DNA from: Candidatus Scalindua sp.
GTDB taxonomy: Bacteria; Planctomycetota; Brocadiia; Brocadiales; Scalinduaceae
Assembly (NCBI GenBank): GCA_030748215.1
Contig: JASMMK010000047.1
Location: 1 to 40,433 of the forward strand
Length of the DNA: 40,433 nucleotides
Direction of reading: 5' to 3'
Under the pieces are notes generated by a model. The model saw nothing but the letters and a program-made list of their open reading frames with translations. It ran no database searches and was not told where the DNA came from. Position 1 is the stretch's first letter. Each line of letters opens with the position of its first letter. Of this stretch, positions 16,847-24,620 are shown in pieces. A program made the translations under genes and the position numbers.

Positions 16847-17936
16847 ACGCATTTTATTACTTGTTATTTTATTCGGAGTAATTGGCTGTACAGACATTAA
16901 ATCCATGGTTAAGGATGATAAAGTCATCAGTCCAAGGGACAATATTTATAATCAAGGCAAGACGTATATAAGGCTTGAGGCAGTAAATAGCACTGAAGGC
17001 ACTACAAAGACATTTCTTGATCATCCACAATTTTTAAATAAAAGGATGTTGTCAGATGCACTTGAATCTATTCATTTTAAAGAAAAGAACATTGGCGGCT
17101 GGAGCAAAGAACGAAATGTTTTTATGAAAAATGAATTATTGGTTTTAGCACCCCATATGGCTAATGCTTTTACAAAGGCGTCCCCATTGCAATACGTGTT
17201 GGTTAATTCAAATTTTAATAAAGGAAAAAGATTTTTTAAGGCAGGAGGAGCAGACACAATATTTGGATTATTCATCTTAAATGATAAATTAAATGTTGTG
17301 TTCTCTAAAATACAATATACAGATGTGTCAGAAAAAGGTACGGAGAGTGTGTTTGGAGAGACAGAAGATGAAGCGTTTGTTGATCCGTTCAGTATAACGA
17401 AAAACCCATTTTGGAAGCTAAGTATACGCCCCGATCAAAGATTTAAAAGAGGGCATGAGAATTGGTTAATAATAGATTTAAAGAAAGATACTTTTGTCAA
17501 AGAAGAAGACTACGGAAAGGAAGAAACACTCGCTGATAAGCAAGCTACCGGTAAAATCGTTTCAGGTGGTTCCTCTCAAATTGTACTTCAAAGAATGAGT
17601 ATTAAAGACCAGCTATTGGAACTTAAAGAATTAGAAGCGACCGGACTTATTACCAAAGAAGATTACAAACTTAGAAAGGCATTAATCCTGGGCAGCAAAC
17701 AAACAAAGAGTATAAAAGATAAATTTAATGATCTTCGCAAGCTGAAAGAAGATGGGATCATCAGTGACATAGATTACGATCATAAGAAAAGTGACCTTCT
17801 GGCAGAACAAGACGATGGTATAGGGGAAAGAAACATTAAAGAGATCCTGGCAGAGTATCTGGAACTGAGGGATGAAGGCTTTATAACAGATGAAGATTAT
17901 AACTACAAGAAAAACACATTATTGAAAAACTTTTAA
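16836..17936 (+). CDS. Lipoprotein with three C-terminal SHOCT repeats (copy 2)
   Basis: This 366-residue paralog of the preceding gene overlaps its end by 11 bases. The lipoprotein signal is short and clear (MNFKRILLLVILFGVIGC, Cys18). The central domain matches copy 1 position by position: DHPQFLNKRM, EKNIGGW, ELLVLAPHMANAF, FGLFILNDKLNVVFS, FVDPFSI, FWKL, DQRFKRGHENWLIIDL. The C-terminus carries three SHOCT-like repeats at about 254-285, 292-325 and 333-366, each with the pattern I-K-x..L..L...GxIxxxDYxxKKxxLL. Copy 1 has one. No function is known to me; the central domain matches nothing I can name. Confidence 0.75.
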   Translation: MNFKRILLLVILFGVIGCTDIKSMVKDDKVISPRDNIYNQGKTYIRLEAVNSTEGTTKTFLDHPQFLNKRMLSDALESIHFKEKNIGGWSKERNVFMKNELLVLAPHMANAFTKASPLQYVLVNSNFNKGKRFFKAGGADTIFGLFILNDKLNVVFSKIQYTDVSEKGTESVFGETEDEAFVDPFSITKNPFWKLSIRPDQRFKRGHENWLIIDLKKDTFVKEEDYGKEETLADKQATGKIVSGGSSQIVLQRMSIKDQLLELKELEATGLITKEDYKLRKALILGSKQTKSIKDKFNDLRKLKEDGIISDIDYDHKKSDLLAEQDDGIGERNIKEILAEYLELRDEGFITDEDYNYKKNTLLKNF

Positions 17937-17977
17937 TCCGAAAAAACAGACAATAGAACTCTCCCAAAATAACTGCT

Positions 17978-18673
17978 TTAACAATTCACTAATAGAAGTT
18001 CCGCCAACCTTAAATCCTCATGTGTTGTGATTTTAATATTATCATAGCTCCCTGAAACTATTCCTACTGTATGACCGGCTTTTTCAACTACCTCCGCATC
18101 ATCAGTAAACTCTTCATTTGTACCCTTGATCTTATCATAAGCATTAACCAGTATATCTCTTCTGAAGCCTTGAGGTGTCTGTGCCATCCACAAATCATGC
18201 CTGGGAACTGTTTCAACTATTTCGAGACTTGTGTCGACTTTTTTCACAGTCAATTTCATAGGGCTCGCAACGATAGCAGCACCTTTCTCCTCCGTGCTTT
18301 TAATAACGGCCTCAATTTCATCATTTTTCACCAAAGGCCTTACGGCATCATGTATAAGAACTATTCCAGTGTCTGGATCTAAATGAGAAAGCCCGTTATA
18401 GATACTATCTTGCCTGCGTTCACCTCCCGTAACAATCTTTGTTACCTTGCGTGCCTTAAGCTCATCCGTCCATTTTTCAATTACTGTTGATCGATCCTTC
18501 TCATTCACTACAAAAATAATATCTTTTACTCTTTTTAGTTTAGAGAATTTTTCCAGTGTATAAAAAAAAATAGGTTTTTCACCTATCATTATGAACGGTT
18601 TTCTTATGTTGGCCCCCATACGGAGGCTAAGGCCTGCAGCTGGCATTATTACAGAAACATCTGCTCTCATCAT
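17978..18673 (-). CDS. ispD: 2-C-methyl-D-erythritol 4-phosphate cytidylyltransferase
   Basis: This 231-residue protein is of normal IspD size. The enzyme adds CMP to methylerythritol 4-phosphate, the third step of the non-mevalonate isoprenoid pathway. Visible motifs are the CTP-binding PAAGLSLRMG with following basic residues, KPIFFYTLEKF, GGERRQDSIYNGL, LIHDAVRPLV, TPQGFRRDIL and TDDAEVVEKAG. It starts at ATG 18673, overlapping the dgt stop in an ATGA arrangement, so the two are translated together. In Firmicutes ispD also follows mcsAB-clpC-radA; here it lies on the other strand, convergent with the lipoproteins. Confidence 0.95.
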   Translation of the reverse strand: MMRADVSVIMPAAGLSLRMGANIRKPFIMIGEKPIFFYTLEKFSKLKRVKDIIFVVNEKDRSTVIEKWTDELKARKVTKIVTGGERRQDSIYNGLSHLDPDTGIVLIHDAVRPLVKNDEIEAVIKSTEEKGAAIVASPMKLTVKKVDTSLEIVETVPRHDLWMAQTPQGFRRDILVNAYDKIKGTNEEFTDDAEVVEKAGHTVGIVSGSYDNIKITTHEDLRLAELLLVNC

Positions 18674-19821
18674 ACCCTCTCATAAGGATAAAAAAGTTTC
18701 AAATACTCATCCTGGGCAAACCTGTCAGTCATTCCGGCTATATAGTCACAAACACCCTGATAAAGTCCCGCCTCCTCGATCCACTTCTGGTATTCCGGTG
18801 GAAGCTGCATAGGATTTTCAATAAATGCATTGAACAGCTCCTCCACGAACCGCTTTGCCTTATCAGCCATTCGAACAACTCTGTAATGGCTATATGCGTT
18901 TTGCTGTAAAAACTCCTGCAATTCCAGTTTCTTTTTAGATATTTCAGGTGAAAAGGATACCAGCCTCTCTTTACACTTCTGTACATCATCGGTTGTTTTT
19001 ATCTTCATCTCTTCAAGCATGAATTGTGTATGTGTTATCAAATCCGTTACTTCCATGTCGATCAGGTATTTTATCGTATGTATATTTTCCATCTCCTTGG
19101 TAAGATTACTATACTGCTCCCTTACCTTCTCTTTTGCATATCTCCATAATTCAACACCTTGCAAACCGCTTTCCGTAATCAACCCTGCCTTTAAACTATC
19201 ATCAATATCATGATTGTCATAAGCAATAGAATCAGCAATATCCACAATCTTAGCTTCAAGAAGTGGCTGTTTGTTTAAATCAAATTTAATAACATTCGGA
19301 TCATCTGAAAGTAATTTATGCTTTGCAATTGATTCTCTGACCTCCCACGAAAGATTCAGACCGGAAAATTGAGAATATCGTTTTTCCAGTATATCAACAA
19401 CACGCAAGCCCTGAATGTTATGTTCAAAGCCGCCATGATGCTTCATCAATATCCTGAGAGCATCTTCACCTGAATGACCAAATGGCGTATGTCCCAGATC
19501 ATGCGCCAGTGCTATTGCCTCTGAAAGATCCTCGTTCAAACATAATGCCCTTGATATACTCCTGGCAATCTGAGCAACTTCTATTGAATGGGTAAGCCGT
19601 GTTCGATAGTAATCACCCTCATGGTTTACAAATACCTGTGTTTTATATTCCAACCTTCTGAAAGCAGTAGAATGAATAATTCTGTCTCTATCTCTCTGAT
19701 AAACACTTCGATAAGGGTGCTCATCCTCAGGATGTGCTCTTCCACGCGTATTCATGCTTTTCATAGCATAAGAAGCGAGATAACTATCTTCCCTTTTTTC
19801 CAGTTCTTCTCTTGTCAGCAT
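18670..19821 (-). CDS. dgt: dGTP triphosphohydrolase-like HD-domain protein
   Basis: This 383-residue protein belongs to the Dgt family, which hydrolyses dGTP or other dNTPs to the nucleoside and tripolyphosphate and so adjusts the dNTP pool. The HD metal site is visible: RLTHSIEVAQIAR (His), LAHDLGHTPFGHSGE (HD plus His), and DIADSIAYDNHDIDD (Asp). The family opening RGRAHPEDEHPYRSVYQRDR and FRRLEYKTQVF are present. It is the shorter dGTPase-like type rather than the 500-residue E. coli form. The stop overlaps the ispD start. About 275 bases separate it from the next upstream gene. Confidence 0.92.
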   Translation of the reverse strand: MLTREELEKREDSYLASYAMKSMNTRGRAHPEDEHPYRSVYQRDRDRIIHSTAFRRLEYKTQVFVNHEGDYYRTRLTHSIEVAQIARSISRALCLNEDLSEAIALAHDLGHTPFGHSGEDALRILMKHHGGFEHNIQGLRVVDILEKRYSQFSGLNLSWEVRESIAKHKLLSDDPNVIKFDLNKQPLLEAKIVDIADSIAYDNHDIDDSLKAGLITESGLQGVELWRYAKEKVREQYSNLTKEMENIHTIKYLIDMEVTDLITHTQFMLEEMKIKTTDDVQKCKERLVSFSPEISKKKLELQEFLQQNAYSHYRVVRMADKAKRFVEELFNAFIENPMQLPPEYQKWIEEAGLYQGVCDYIAGMTDRFAQDEYLKLFYPYERV

Positions 19822-19950
19822 TAATATTTATTCTAAAGTTATGCAAATTAGAAGCAGATATTGCAGAAGGTTATTGGTTAATTCATTTTAAAATTTAGGT
19901 GCAGGAAATCATAAACAATTGTTATCATATTTTAAGCAATCTGCCAAGTA

Positions 19951-19981
19951 AAAATCTCTTGATTAATAAATAATCAAGAGA
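19951..19981 (-). terminator. Intrinsic terminator for the protease-TPR gene
   Basis: A perfect 10-base stem, TCTCTTGATT (19955-19964) with AATCAAGAGA (19972-19981) and a seven-base loop, is followed on the minus strand by a T-run (19951-19954). It lies about 115 bases after the protease-TPR stop and before dgt, so the two are probably separate transcripts. Confidence 0.75.
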
Positions 19982-20096
19982 GAGAAGAGGTGTTTGGGGT
20001 AAGTATAAGTGCAGTAAATAAAGCAGCGTTAGGTATAAATACGTAAAATAAAACCAGTAAGGGCTTTAGAAGGAAAAGCAGATACCCAGGTAACAT

Positions 20097-22085
20097 TTAA
20101 TTATATTTTATATTTATCTGTGGCTTACTTCTAAGTCTTTTGTAGTTGGCAAATGCCTTATCAGCTTCTACAAGATTGTCCAGATTTTTGTATCCCACAC
20201 CCTTTATGTAAAACGCACTGGCACAATCCGGATCCAAATCTAATGCCCTGTTACAATCTTCTACTGTTTTGTTCCATTTGTGCAAATGTCCATGAGCCTT
20301 TGCCCTTAATAAAAGAAATGATTCAGCATTATTTTTGTTTAATTTAATTGCCATTTTTGTAATTGCGACAACTTTATCATATTTTCCTTTTACATACAGG
20401 TTGATGCTCCATCGGCAAATGTTGGCAGTAAAGAAAGAATAAAGGTTGCGACGTTTATGTTTATCTTTTTCACGCTTTATCATTTTCCAGATCAAATCTA
20501 TTTTATAGGAGAGTTGCTCTTCTGTATCCCACGCAAAATATTCATCGTAATTCTGAGTAAGATTCACTTCCGGATCGCCGGTAAGTTCACCTTCACCTAT
20601 GAACTTCTTTAAAGCGTAAATCAAAGGGGCAGGATCAAAAATAACTATATTCTTCCTTGCCAAATCCGCTGCTTTCTCGTAATCGTGCATAGCATTTACC
20701 AGGAAACCTTTATCAACATCTCTTTTTTCGGTATCTAATCTCAGAGCCTTTTTTACATAAATATTTGCACGCAGAAAATACTCCCTGCCGACATCATATT
20801 TGGCCTGTATAACTTTATTTACATATTGCAACGCTCTGTCTGTATCACCTCTCTTTTCAAAAAGTGTAGCAAGTCTTAAATATATTGATGTTGGTTCATG
20901 GTAATATGTAAGCTCTTTCTGGTATGCCACTATGCTCTTGTCTATACACTTAAGTGAAATCTTGGTATTACCTGTTTTCTCATATAGTATCGCCAGGTGC
21001 ATGTAGATTGGCCCGAGCATGGGGAAGCTTGGTAAATTCTTTTCATATGCTAATATTGCTTTATTCCACATCTTCTTTTCCTTGTACGCATGGCCTAAAT
21101 TTTTGTGAAAGAAAAAGGTCTCCGGACTGATAGCAGAAGCCCTGTTTAATAAATTGATTGCATCGTCATATCTTCCCTGTTTAATTCGAATGGTTCCCAA
21201 GGTACCATACGCCTCCGCATATCCAGGGTCTATTTCGATTGCCTTTGTAATATACCTCTCTGCATCCCACTCTTTACGCTCTTTTAAATACTTTGTAGAA
21301 CCAGCAATTAACCACCACTCTTTATTGTCTTTATCTACTGCAATGAATTCTTCCAGGGACTGAAGCTGAATGTTTTTCAACAGGGGAGCTGTATAATTGA
21401 TGGGTACAGAAAAGCATATGACTGAATCTGCATAGTCATGAATGTGTAGAAGACGGCTTACTATACCAATAACATCACCATTAACGTCGATAACCGGACC
21501 ACCGCTAAACCCTAAAGTTACCTGATTAGTTGAATAAATCATGTCGTATGAATGGTCAAATAGTGGTTTTATTGTGAATATGTAACCCCCTTTCCGCAAC
21601 AGCTTACGTTTTCGATTTCCTGTTTTGCTGCCGTTTTCTATACATTTTTTGGAAGAACAACCAAATGCTTCTACAAAGTTATTTGTATGTAAAGTTTTGG
21701 GATCTCCAATCTTAAGACATGGAAGGTTGTTCCCCTTCACCTTAAGCACGGCAATATCCTTCTGTCTGTCAACACCTAGAATACCTTCAAATTTCAGCTT
21801 TTTCTCACTTGTCAGCCTGATTTCTATAGAGTTGATATTAACCAGGGTGTGATAGTTAGTGATGATAATACCATCAGGACTTACGATGAAACCTGTCGTT
21901 GCATGATAACGATTACTGCCTTTTTTAAATGTCAGAATATCTACGATAGCATCTGTTTTAAGGTTTGAAGAAATCCCTTCATTTGTATACTCATAATCAG
22001 CTCCTGCGACCCTGCTATGTATTAACGCCGGTACCAGGAGGAAGAAAAACAATACGATTTTAGATTTGAAATTTCTGATTTTCAT
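20097..22085 (-). CDS. Secreted trypsin-like serine protease with TPR repeats
   Basis: From ATG 22085 the product is 662 residues. I prefer this start to 22178 because it opens on a signal peptide (KSKIVLFFFLLVPALIHSRVAGA). Residues about 40-260 are an HtrA-like trypsin domain with His79 (TNYHTLV), Asp110 (RQKDIAVLKV) and Ser194 (LGFSGGPV), so the triad looks complete. An insert holds two Cys (FGCSSKKC) and a run of basic residues. No PDZ domain follows. Instead, residues about 280-662 carry several TPR repeats (for example AEAYGTLGTIRIKQGRYDDA and CASAFYIKGVGYKNLDN). It is probably a periplasmic protease that binds partners through the TPRs. A terminator lies downstream. Confidence 0.8.
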   Translation of the reverse strand: MKIRNFKSKIVLFFFLLVPALIHSRVAGADYEYTNEGISSNLKTDAIVDILTFKKGSNRYHATTGFIVSPDGIIITNYHTLVNINSIEIRLTSEKKLKFEGILGVDRQKDIAVLKVKGNNLPCLKIGDPKTLHTNNFVEAFGCSSKKCIENGSKTGNRKRKLLRKGGYIFTIKPLFDHSYDMIYSTNQVTLGFSGGPVIDVNGDVIGIVSRLLHIHDYADSVICFSVPINYTAPLLKNIQLQSLEEFIAVDKDNKEWWLIAGSTKYLKERKEWDAERYITKAIEIDPGYAEAYGTLGTIRIKQGRYDDAINLLNRASAISPETFFFHKNLGHAYKEKKMWNKAILAYEKNLPSFPMLGPIYMHLAILYEKTGNTKISLKCIDKSIVAYQKELTYYHEPTSIYLRLATLFEKRGDTDRALQYVNKVIQAKYDVGREYFLRANIYVKKALRLDTEKRDVDKGFLVNAMHDYEKAADLARKNIVIFDPAPLIYALKKFIGEGELTGDPEVNLTQNYDEYFAWDTEEQLSYKIDLIWKMIKREKDKHKRRNLYSFFTANICRWSINLYVKGKYDKVVAITKMAIKLNKNNAESFLLLRAKAHGHLHKWNKTVEDCNRALDLDPDCASAFYIKGVGYKNLDNLVEADKAFANYKRLRSKPQINIKYN

Positions 22086-22288
22086 AAACTTAAAAAAAAT
22101 TCTGTTAAACCTCTCTTTAATGCCACAAATAACAGCCGGAATATTATGCACACATGATGATTTGCAGCTAAATAGCACTTATGATTTTGCAAAAGTTCTG
22201 ATTAGTGAAACTCTATTATCTACCAGACTTTGAAATAAGGACAACCAGACAAGAACAGGTACAAAGCAGGTATGACATATACCTGGCA

Positions 22289-22372
22289 AGGAATTCAGGG
22301 ATTCCACCTAACAAACTGGTATCAGCCCGGATGAATTCCTGCCCGACGCATTCTATCGGGGACGGGGGCAGG
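22289..22372. repeat. Nested GC-rich inverted repeats, REP-like
   Basis: AGGAATTCA (22289-22297) pairs with TGAATTCCT (22332-22340). Starting within the right arm, CCTGCCC (22338-22344) pairs with GGGCAGG (22366-22372), enclosing CCCGA/TCGGG (22342-22346 with 22356-22360). The segment is much more GC-rich than its surroundings. The shape resembles a dispersed palindromic repeat, but copy number cannot be judged from one window. Confidence 0.5.
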
Positions 22373-22668
22373 GAGAATTGAGCCGTTCATCAAGAATTAT
22401 ATAAATCCCAATTGTTCATAACCCTGTGACATTGCAGCACATCATCTGTTAAACAGGAAATGCCCTTTACATTGAAATATTATTTCCAGTCCAACTGTGT
22501 ATAACAAACTAAGTGCCAAAAAAGAAAGGAAGGTATGGATTGCTGTTTGAGTCAAAGGCAATAAAATCCTAAAACTATTATAAGGCGCGGTTTACAACGT
22601 GAAACTATTTTGTATTTACTGTTTTTCATGATAAACAAAGGAGAGATAAGAAGAGAAAATATGCGCCA

Positions 22669-22700
22669 GGCACGTATGTGTGTAGTCACACTTTTGTGCC
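22669..22700. other. Two-step hairpin of unknown role
   Basis: GGCAC (22669-22673) pairs with GTGCC (22696-22700) and, inside it, GTGTG (22678-22682) pairs with CACAC (22687-22691) around the loop TAGT. The two steps are separated by a symmetric 4x4 internal loop. No T-run follows on either strand, so it is not an ordinary terminator. Confidence 0.5.
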
Positions 22701-22900
22701 ACACCATTTATCAATTCAGATTAATGATTCTCACATGATACGAAAGCACAATGAATCAATTGCCCGGTCGGAGGGAGTGAACAAGACGGTGCTAATTAGT
22801 TAATTTGAAGTGTTTCAAAAATTTAGAAAAGAGGTATTAACGAAAATAGCACGATTCAGCACCAGAAGCTTGAAGTTATTTGTTTATGAATTTTGTAAGG

Positions 22901-23374
22901 TTAAAAACAATTTTTTAACTCGACATATAAATCATCGAGTGATTGTGGAATGACTTTAGTATCGGAAATAACGGGCATAAAGTTTGTATCGCCATTCCAT
23001 CTTGGAACTATATGCAGGTGTATGTGGCCTACAACACCTGCTCCGGCAGCTTTTCCAAGATTAATCCCTAAATTGAAACCATCGGGATTCATTATTTTAC
23101 TCAAAACATTCTTCACGTCCCTCGTTAATGTCATGAATTCCAACATTTCCGAATTACTCAATTTCGTCAAATCGTCTTTATGCAGATTTGGTGTCACCAT
23201 TAAATGGCCATTATTATATGGATATTTGTTTAGAATACAAAAGCACTCCTTACCCCTGTACAAAACCAGATTCTTGCGATCTTGATTGTCTTTTATAGCC
23301 TCACAGAAAAAACAATTTTCTTCCTTTCTGCTCAAGATAAATTCCTTACGCCAGGGTGCCCAAATATTTTTCAT
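22901..23374 (-). CDS. HIT-family hydrolase (Ap4A phosphorylase/hydrolase-like)
   Basis: This 157-residue protein, from ATG 23374, opens MKNIWAPWRKEF, the standard start of bacterial HIT proteins of this branch. A GTG three codons upstream is possible. The histidine triad is HIHLHIVPRW near residue 115; the middle His carries the nucleotidyl intermediate. A C-x-x-C (CFFC, about 22-25) near the N-terminus, with a His in the middle region, fits the zinc site of this branch. Substrates in the family are dinucleoside polyphosphates or adenylates. It is followed, about 40 bases downstream in the opposite sense of coordinates, by the LysM lipoprotein gene that lies upstream of it, so the two may be cotranscribed. 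Confidence 0.9.
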   Translation of the reverse strand: MKNIWAPWRKEFILSRKEENCFFCEAIKDNQDRKNLVLYRGKECFCILNKYPYNNGHLMVTPNLHKDDLTKLSNSEMLEFMTLTRDVKNVLSKIMNPDGFNLGINLGKAAGAGVVGHIHLHIVPRWNGDTNFMPVISDTKVIPQSLDDLYVELKNCF

Positions 23375-23426
23375 AGATTGCACTTTATAATTAATGCCGA
23401 TAAAGAGAAAATTTGTAAGTAGTTAA

Positions 23427-24167
23427 TTACCGCAGGTGAGATATTGGATTTACCGGTACTCCGCGTAGAAATATTTTGAAATGGAGTTTGTCTCGTTTCG
23501 CCCTCCCGGTACTACCAACCTTTGTAATAGTCTGTCCCTGGAGAACATTGTCCCCCTTTTTAACAAGAATTTTAGAGTTATAAGCATACCATGTGTACGA
23601 ACCATCATCGTGCTGAAGCACGACAACCTTGCCCCAGCCATCTGGTGTATCAGAGGCCAATGCAACCACACCACTTTTTGATGCCTTCACCGCCTGTCCA
23701 TTAACTGCCTCTATATCGATTCCTTTGTTTTTATAACCATCTATCCATTTATCAAACCCGAACAATATTCTACCACGTATAGGCCATTTGAATGACTCGT
23801 TTAATTTCTTAGTATACGTTGAAGCTTTCCGCTCAGGGATTTCTTTACTAATGGCGACACCTCTTGGTATAACTAATTCTTGCCCGGGTTTTATGTTCTC
23901 AACATCTTTGATTCTATTCTCTTTTATAATTTCGTCAGGCAAAACACCATGATTATGGGCTATCCGCCAAATGGTATCACCTTTCTTTATCGTATATTTT
24001 ATAGACTTTTGAGTGGTTGTTTTAGATCGTAATGACTCTAATTCTTTTTTTAATTCCGGAGGCGGGTACATACCGGTATTGTATGTTGCACATCCTGCCA
24101 GGAAAATCGTGACCAGAAACATCATGACACCACCACCAAGCCTTTTTATATCTGAAAAACTACTCAA
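23427..24167 (-). CDS. LysM/M23-domain lipoprotein, catalytically degenerate (NlpD/EnvC-like)
   Basis: This 246-residue lipoprotein has a lipobox LAGC with Cys26, a LysM peptidoglycan-binding domain (about 57-103, IKKGDTIWRIAHNHGV) and a C-terminal LytM/M23 domain (about 128-246). The zinc peptidase site is broken. The first His of HxGxD is Asn147 (NKGID), the HLH pair reads KLH (Lys227, His229), and the middle conserved His is Tyr196 (YAYN). Family knowledge says such degenerate LytM factors activate amidases instead of cutting. TTG 24167 is chosen because AAGGAG lies about ten bases before it; ATGs at 24125 and 24122 would leave no basic n-region. Confidence 0.85.
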   Translation of the reverse strand: MSSFSDIKRLGGGVMMFLVTIFLAGCATYNTGMYPPPELKKELESLRSKTTTQKSIKYTIKKGDTIWRIAHNHGVLPDEIIKENRIKDVENIKPGQELVIPRGVAISKEIPERKASTYTKKLNESFKWPIRGRILFGFDKWIDGYKNKGIDIEAVNGQAVKASKSGVVALASDTPDGWGKVVVLQHDDGSYTWYAYNSKILVKKGDNVLQGQTITKVGSTGRAKRDKLHFKIFLRGVPVNPISHLR

Positions 24168-24348
24168 TCTACACTCTCTCCTTCAAATTTATGTTATTCG
24201 GTAAATTTTCCCATGTTAACGGCTACCCTACCTGCCAAAAACTATAATAAACAGATCGACCACTCAATGTAATCTACAAGTTGATGAATTTTTCTCTGGA
24301 AAAATATTAATATTGAAATTTCCAAATACTAAATTATTGCTTGCATAG

Positions 24349-24420
24349 AGCTGGCGATGGGATTCGAACCCACGACACCCAGCTTGGGAAGCTGGTATTC
24401 TACCACTGAATTACGCCCGC
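24349..24420 (-). tRNA. tRNA-Gly(CCC)
   Basis: The minus strand folds into a complete 72-base cloverleaf. The D arm is ATTC/GAAT, the anticodon stem CCAGC/GCTGG with loop TTCCCAA (anticodon CCC, reading GGG), and the T arm GTGGG/CCCAT with loop TTCGAAT. CCA is not encoded. The acceptor stem GCGGGCG pairs with CGCCAGC, leaving one G3-A70 mismatch where C70 is expected. Confidence 0.92.
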
Positions 24421-24482
24421 ATTTAAGTCTGGTCGTAAACAAGGATAAATTACACTAAAGTTCAGGTAAATCTCCTCTTAAT

Positions 24483-24503
24483 CCCCTCCTTATGAAGGAG
24501 GGG
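24483..24503. repeat. Perfect 9-bp palindromic hairpin, REP-like
   Basis: CCCCTCCTT (24483-24491) and AAGGAGGGG (24495-24503) form a perfect stem with a three-base loop. GGGGTGG follows shortly. Short GC-rich palindromes of this kind are often dispersed repeats. It lies between the radical-SAM gene's downstream end and the tRNA, with no T-run. Confidence 0.55.
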
Positions 24504-24620
24504 TAAAGGGGTGGTTACTTATAATTATCCTCCTCAACTTGTTGTATAATCAAGGATTATATCTATCCAAACTTTATCATGTCAAGCATTATTGCTCTCA
24601 CACGGTAAGACTTAAAGTCA

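Larger units (their letters stand above)
22086..22900. other. Long non-coding stretch rich in inverted repeats
   Basis: No gene-length coding sequence is visible in these roughly 800 bases. It lies behind the start of the minus-strand protease gene and after the end of the minus-strand HIT gene, so it may hold the protease promoter. Several hairpins cluster in it: CAGGTAT/ATACCTG at 22267-22285, a nested repeat at 22289-22372 and a two-step hairpin at 22669-22700. A 25-codon ATG frame at 22661-22738 has a purine-rich upstream (GGAGAGATAAGAAGAG) but no support otherwise. No transposase remnant is recognisable. Confidence 0.45.

Noticed and set aside
22661-22738. 25-codon ORF, or the 5' end of a group II intron
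   Set aside because: The ORF has no homology. The opening GCGCC recalls intron starts, but no intron-encoded protein, domain V or boundary is visible.
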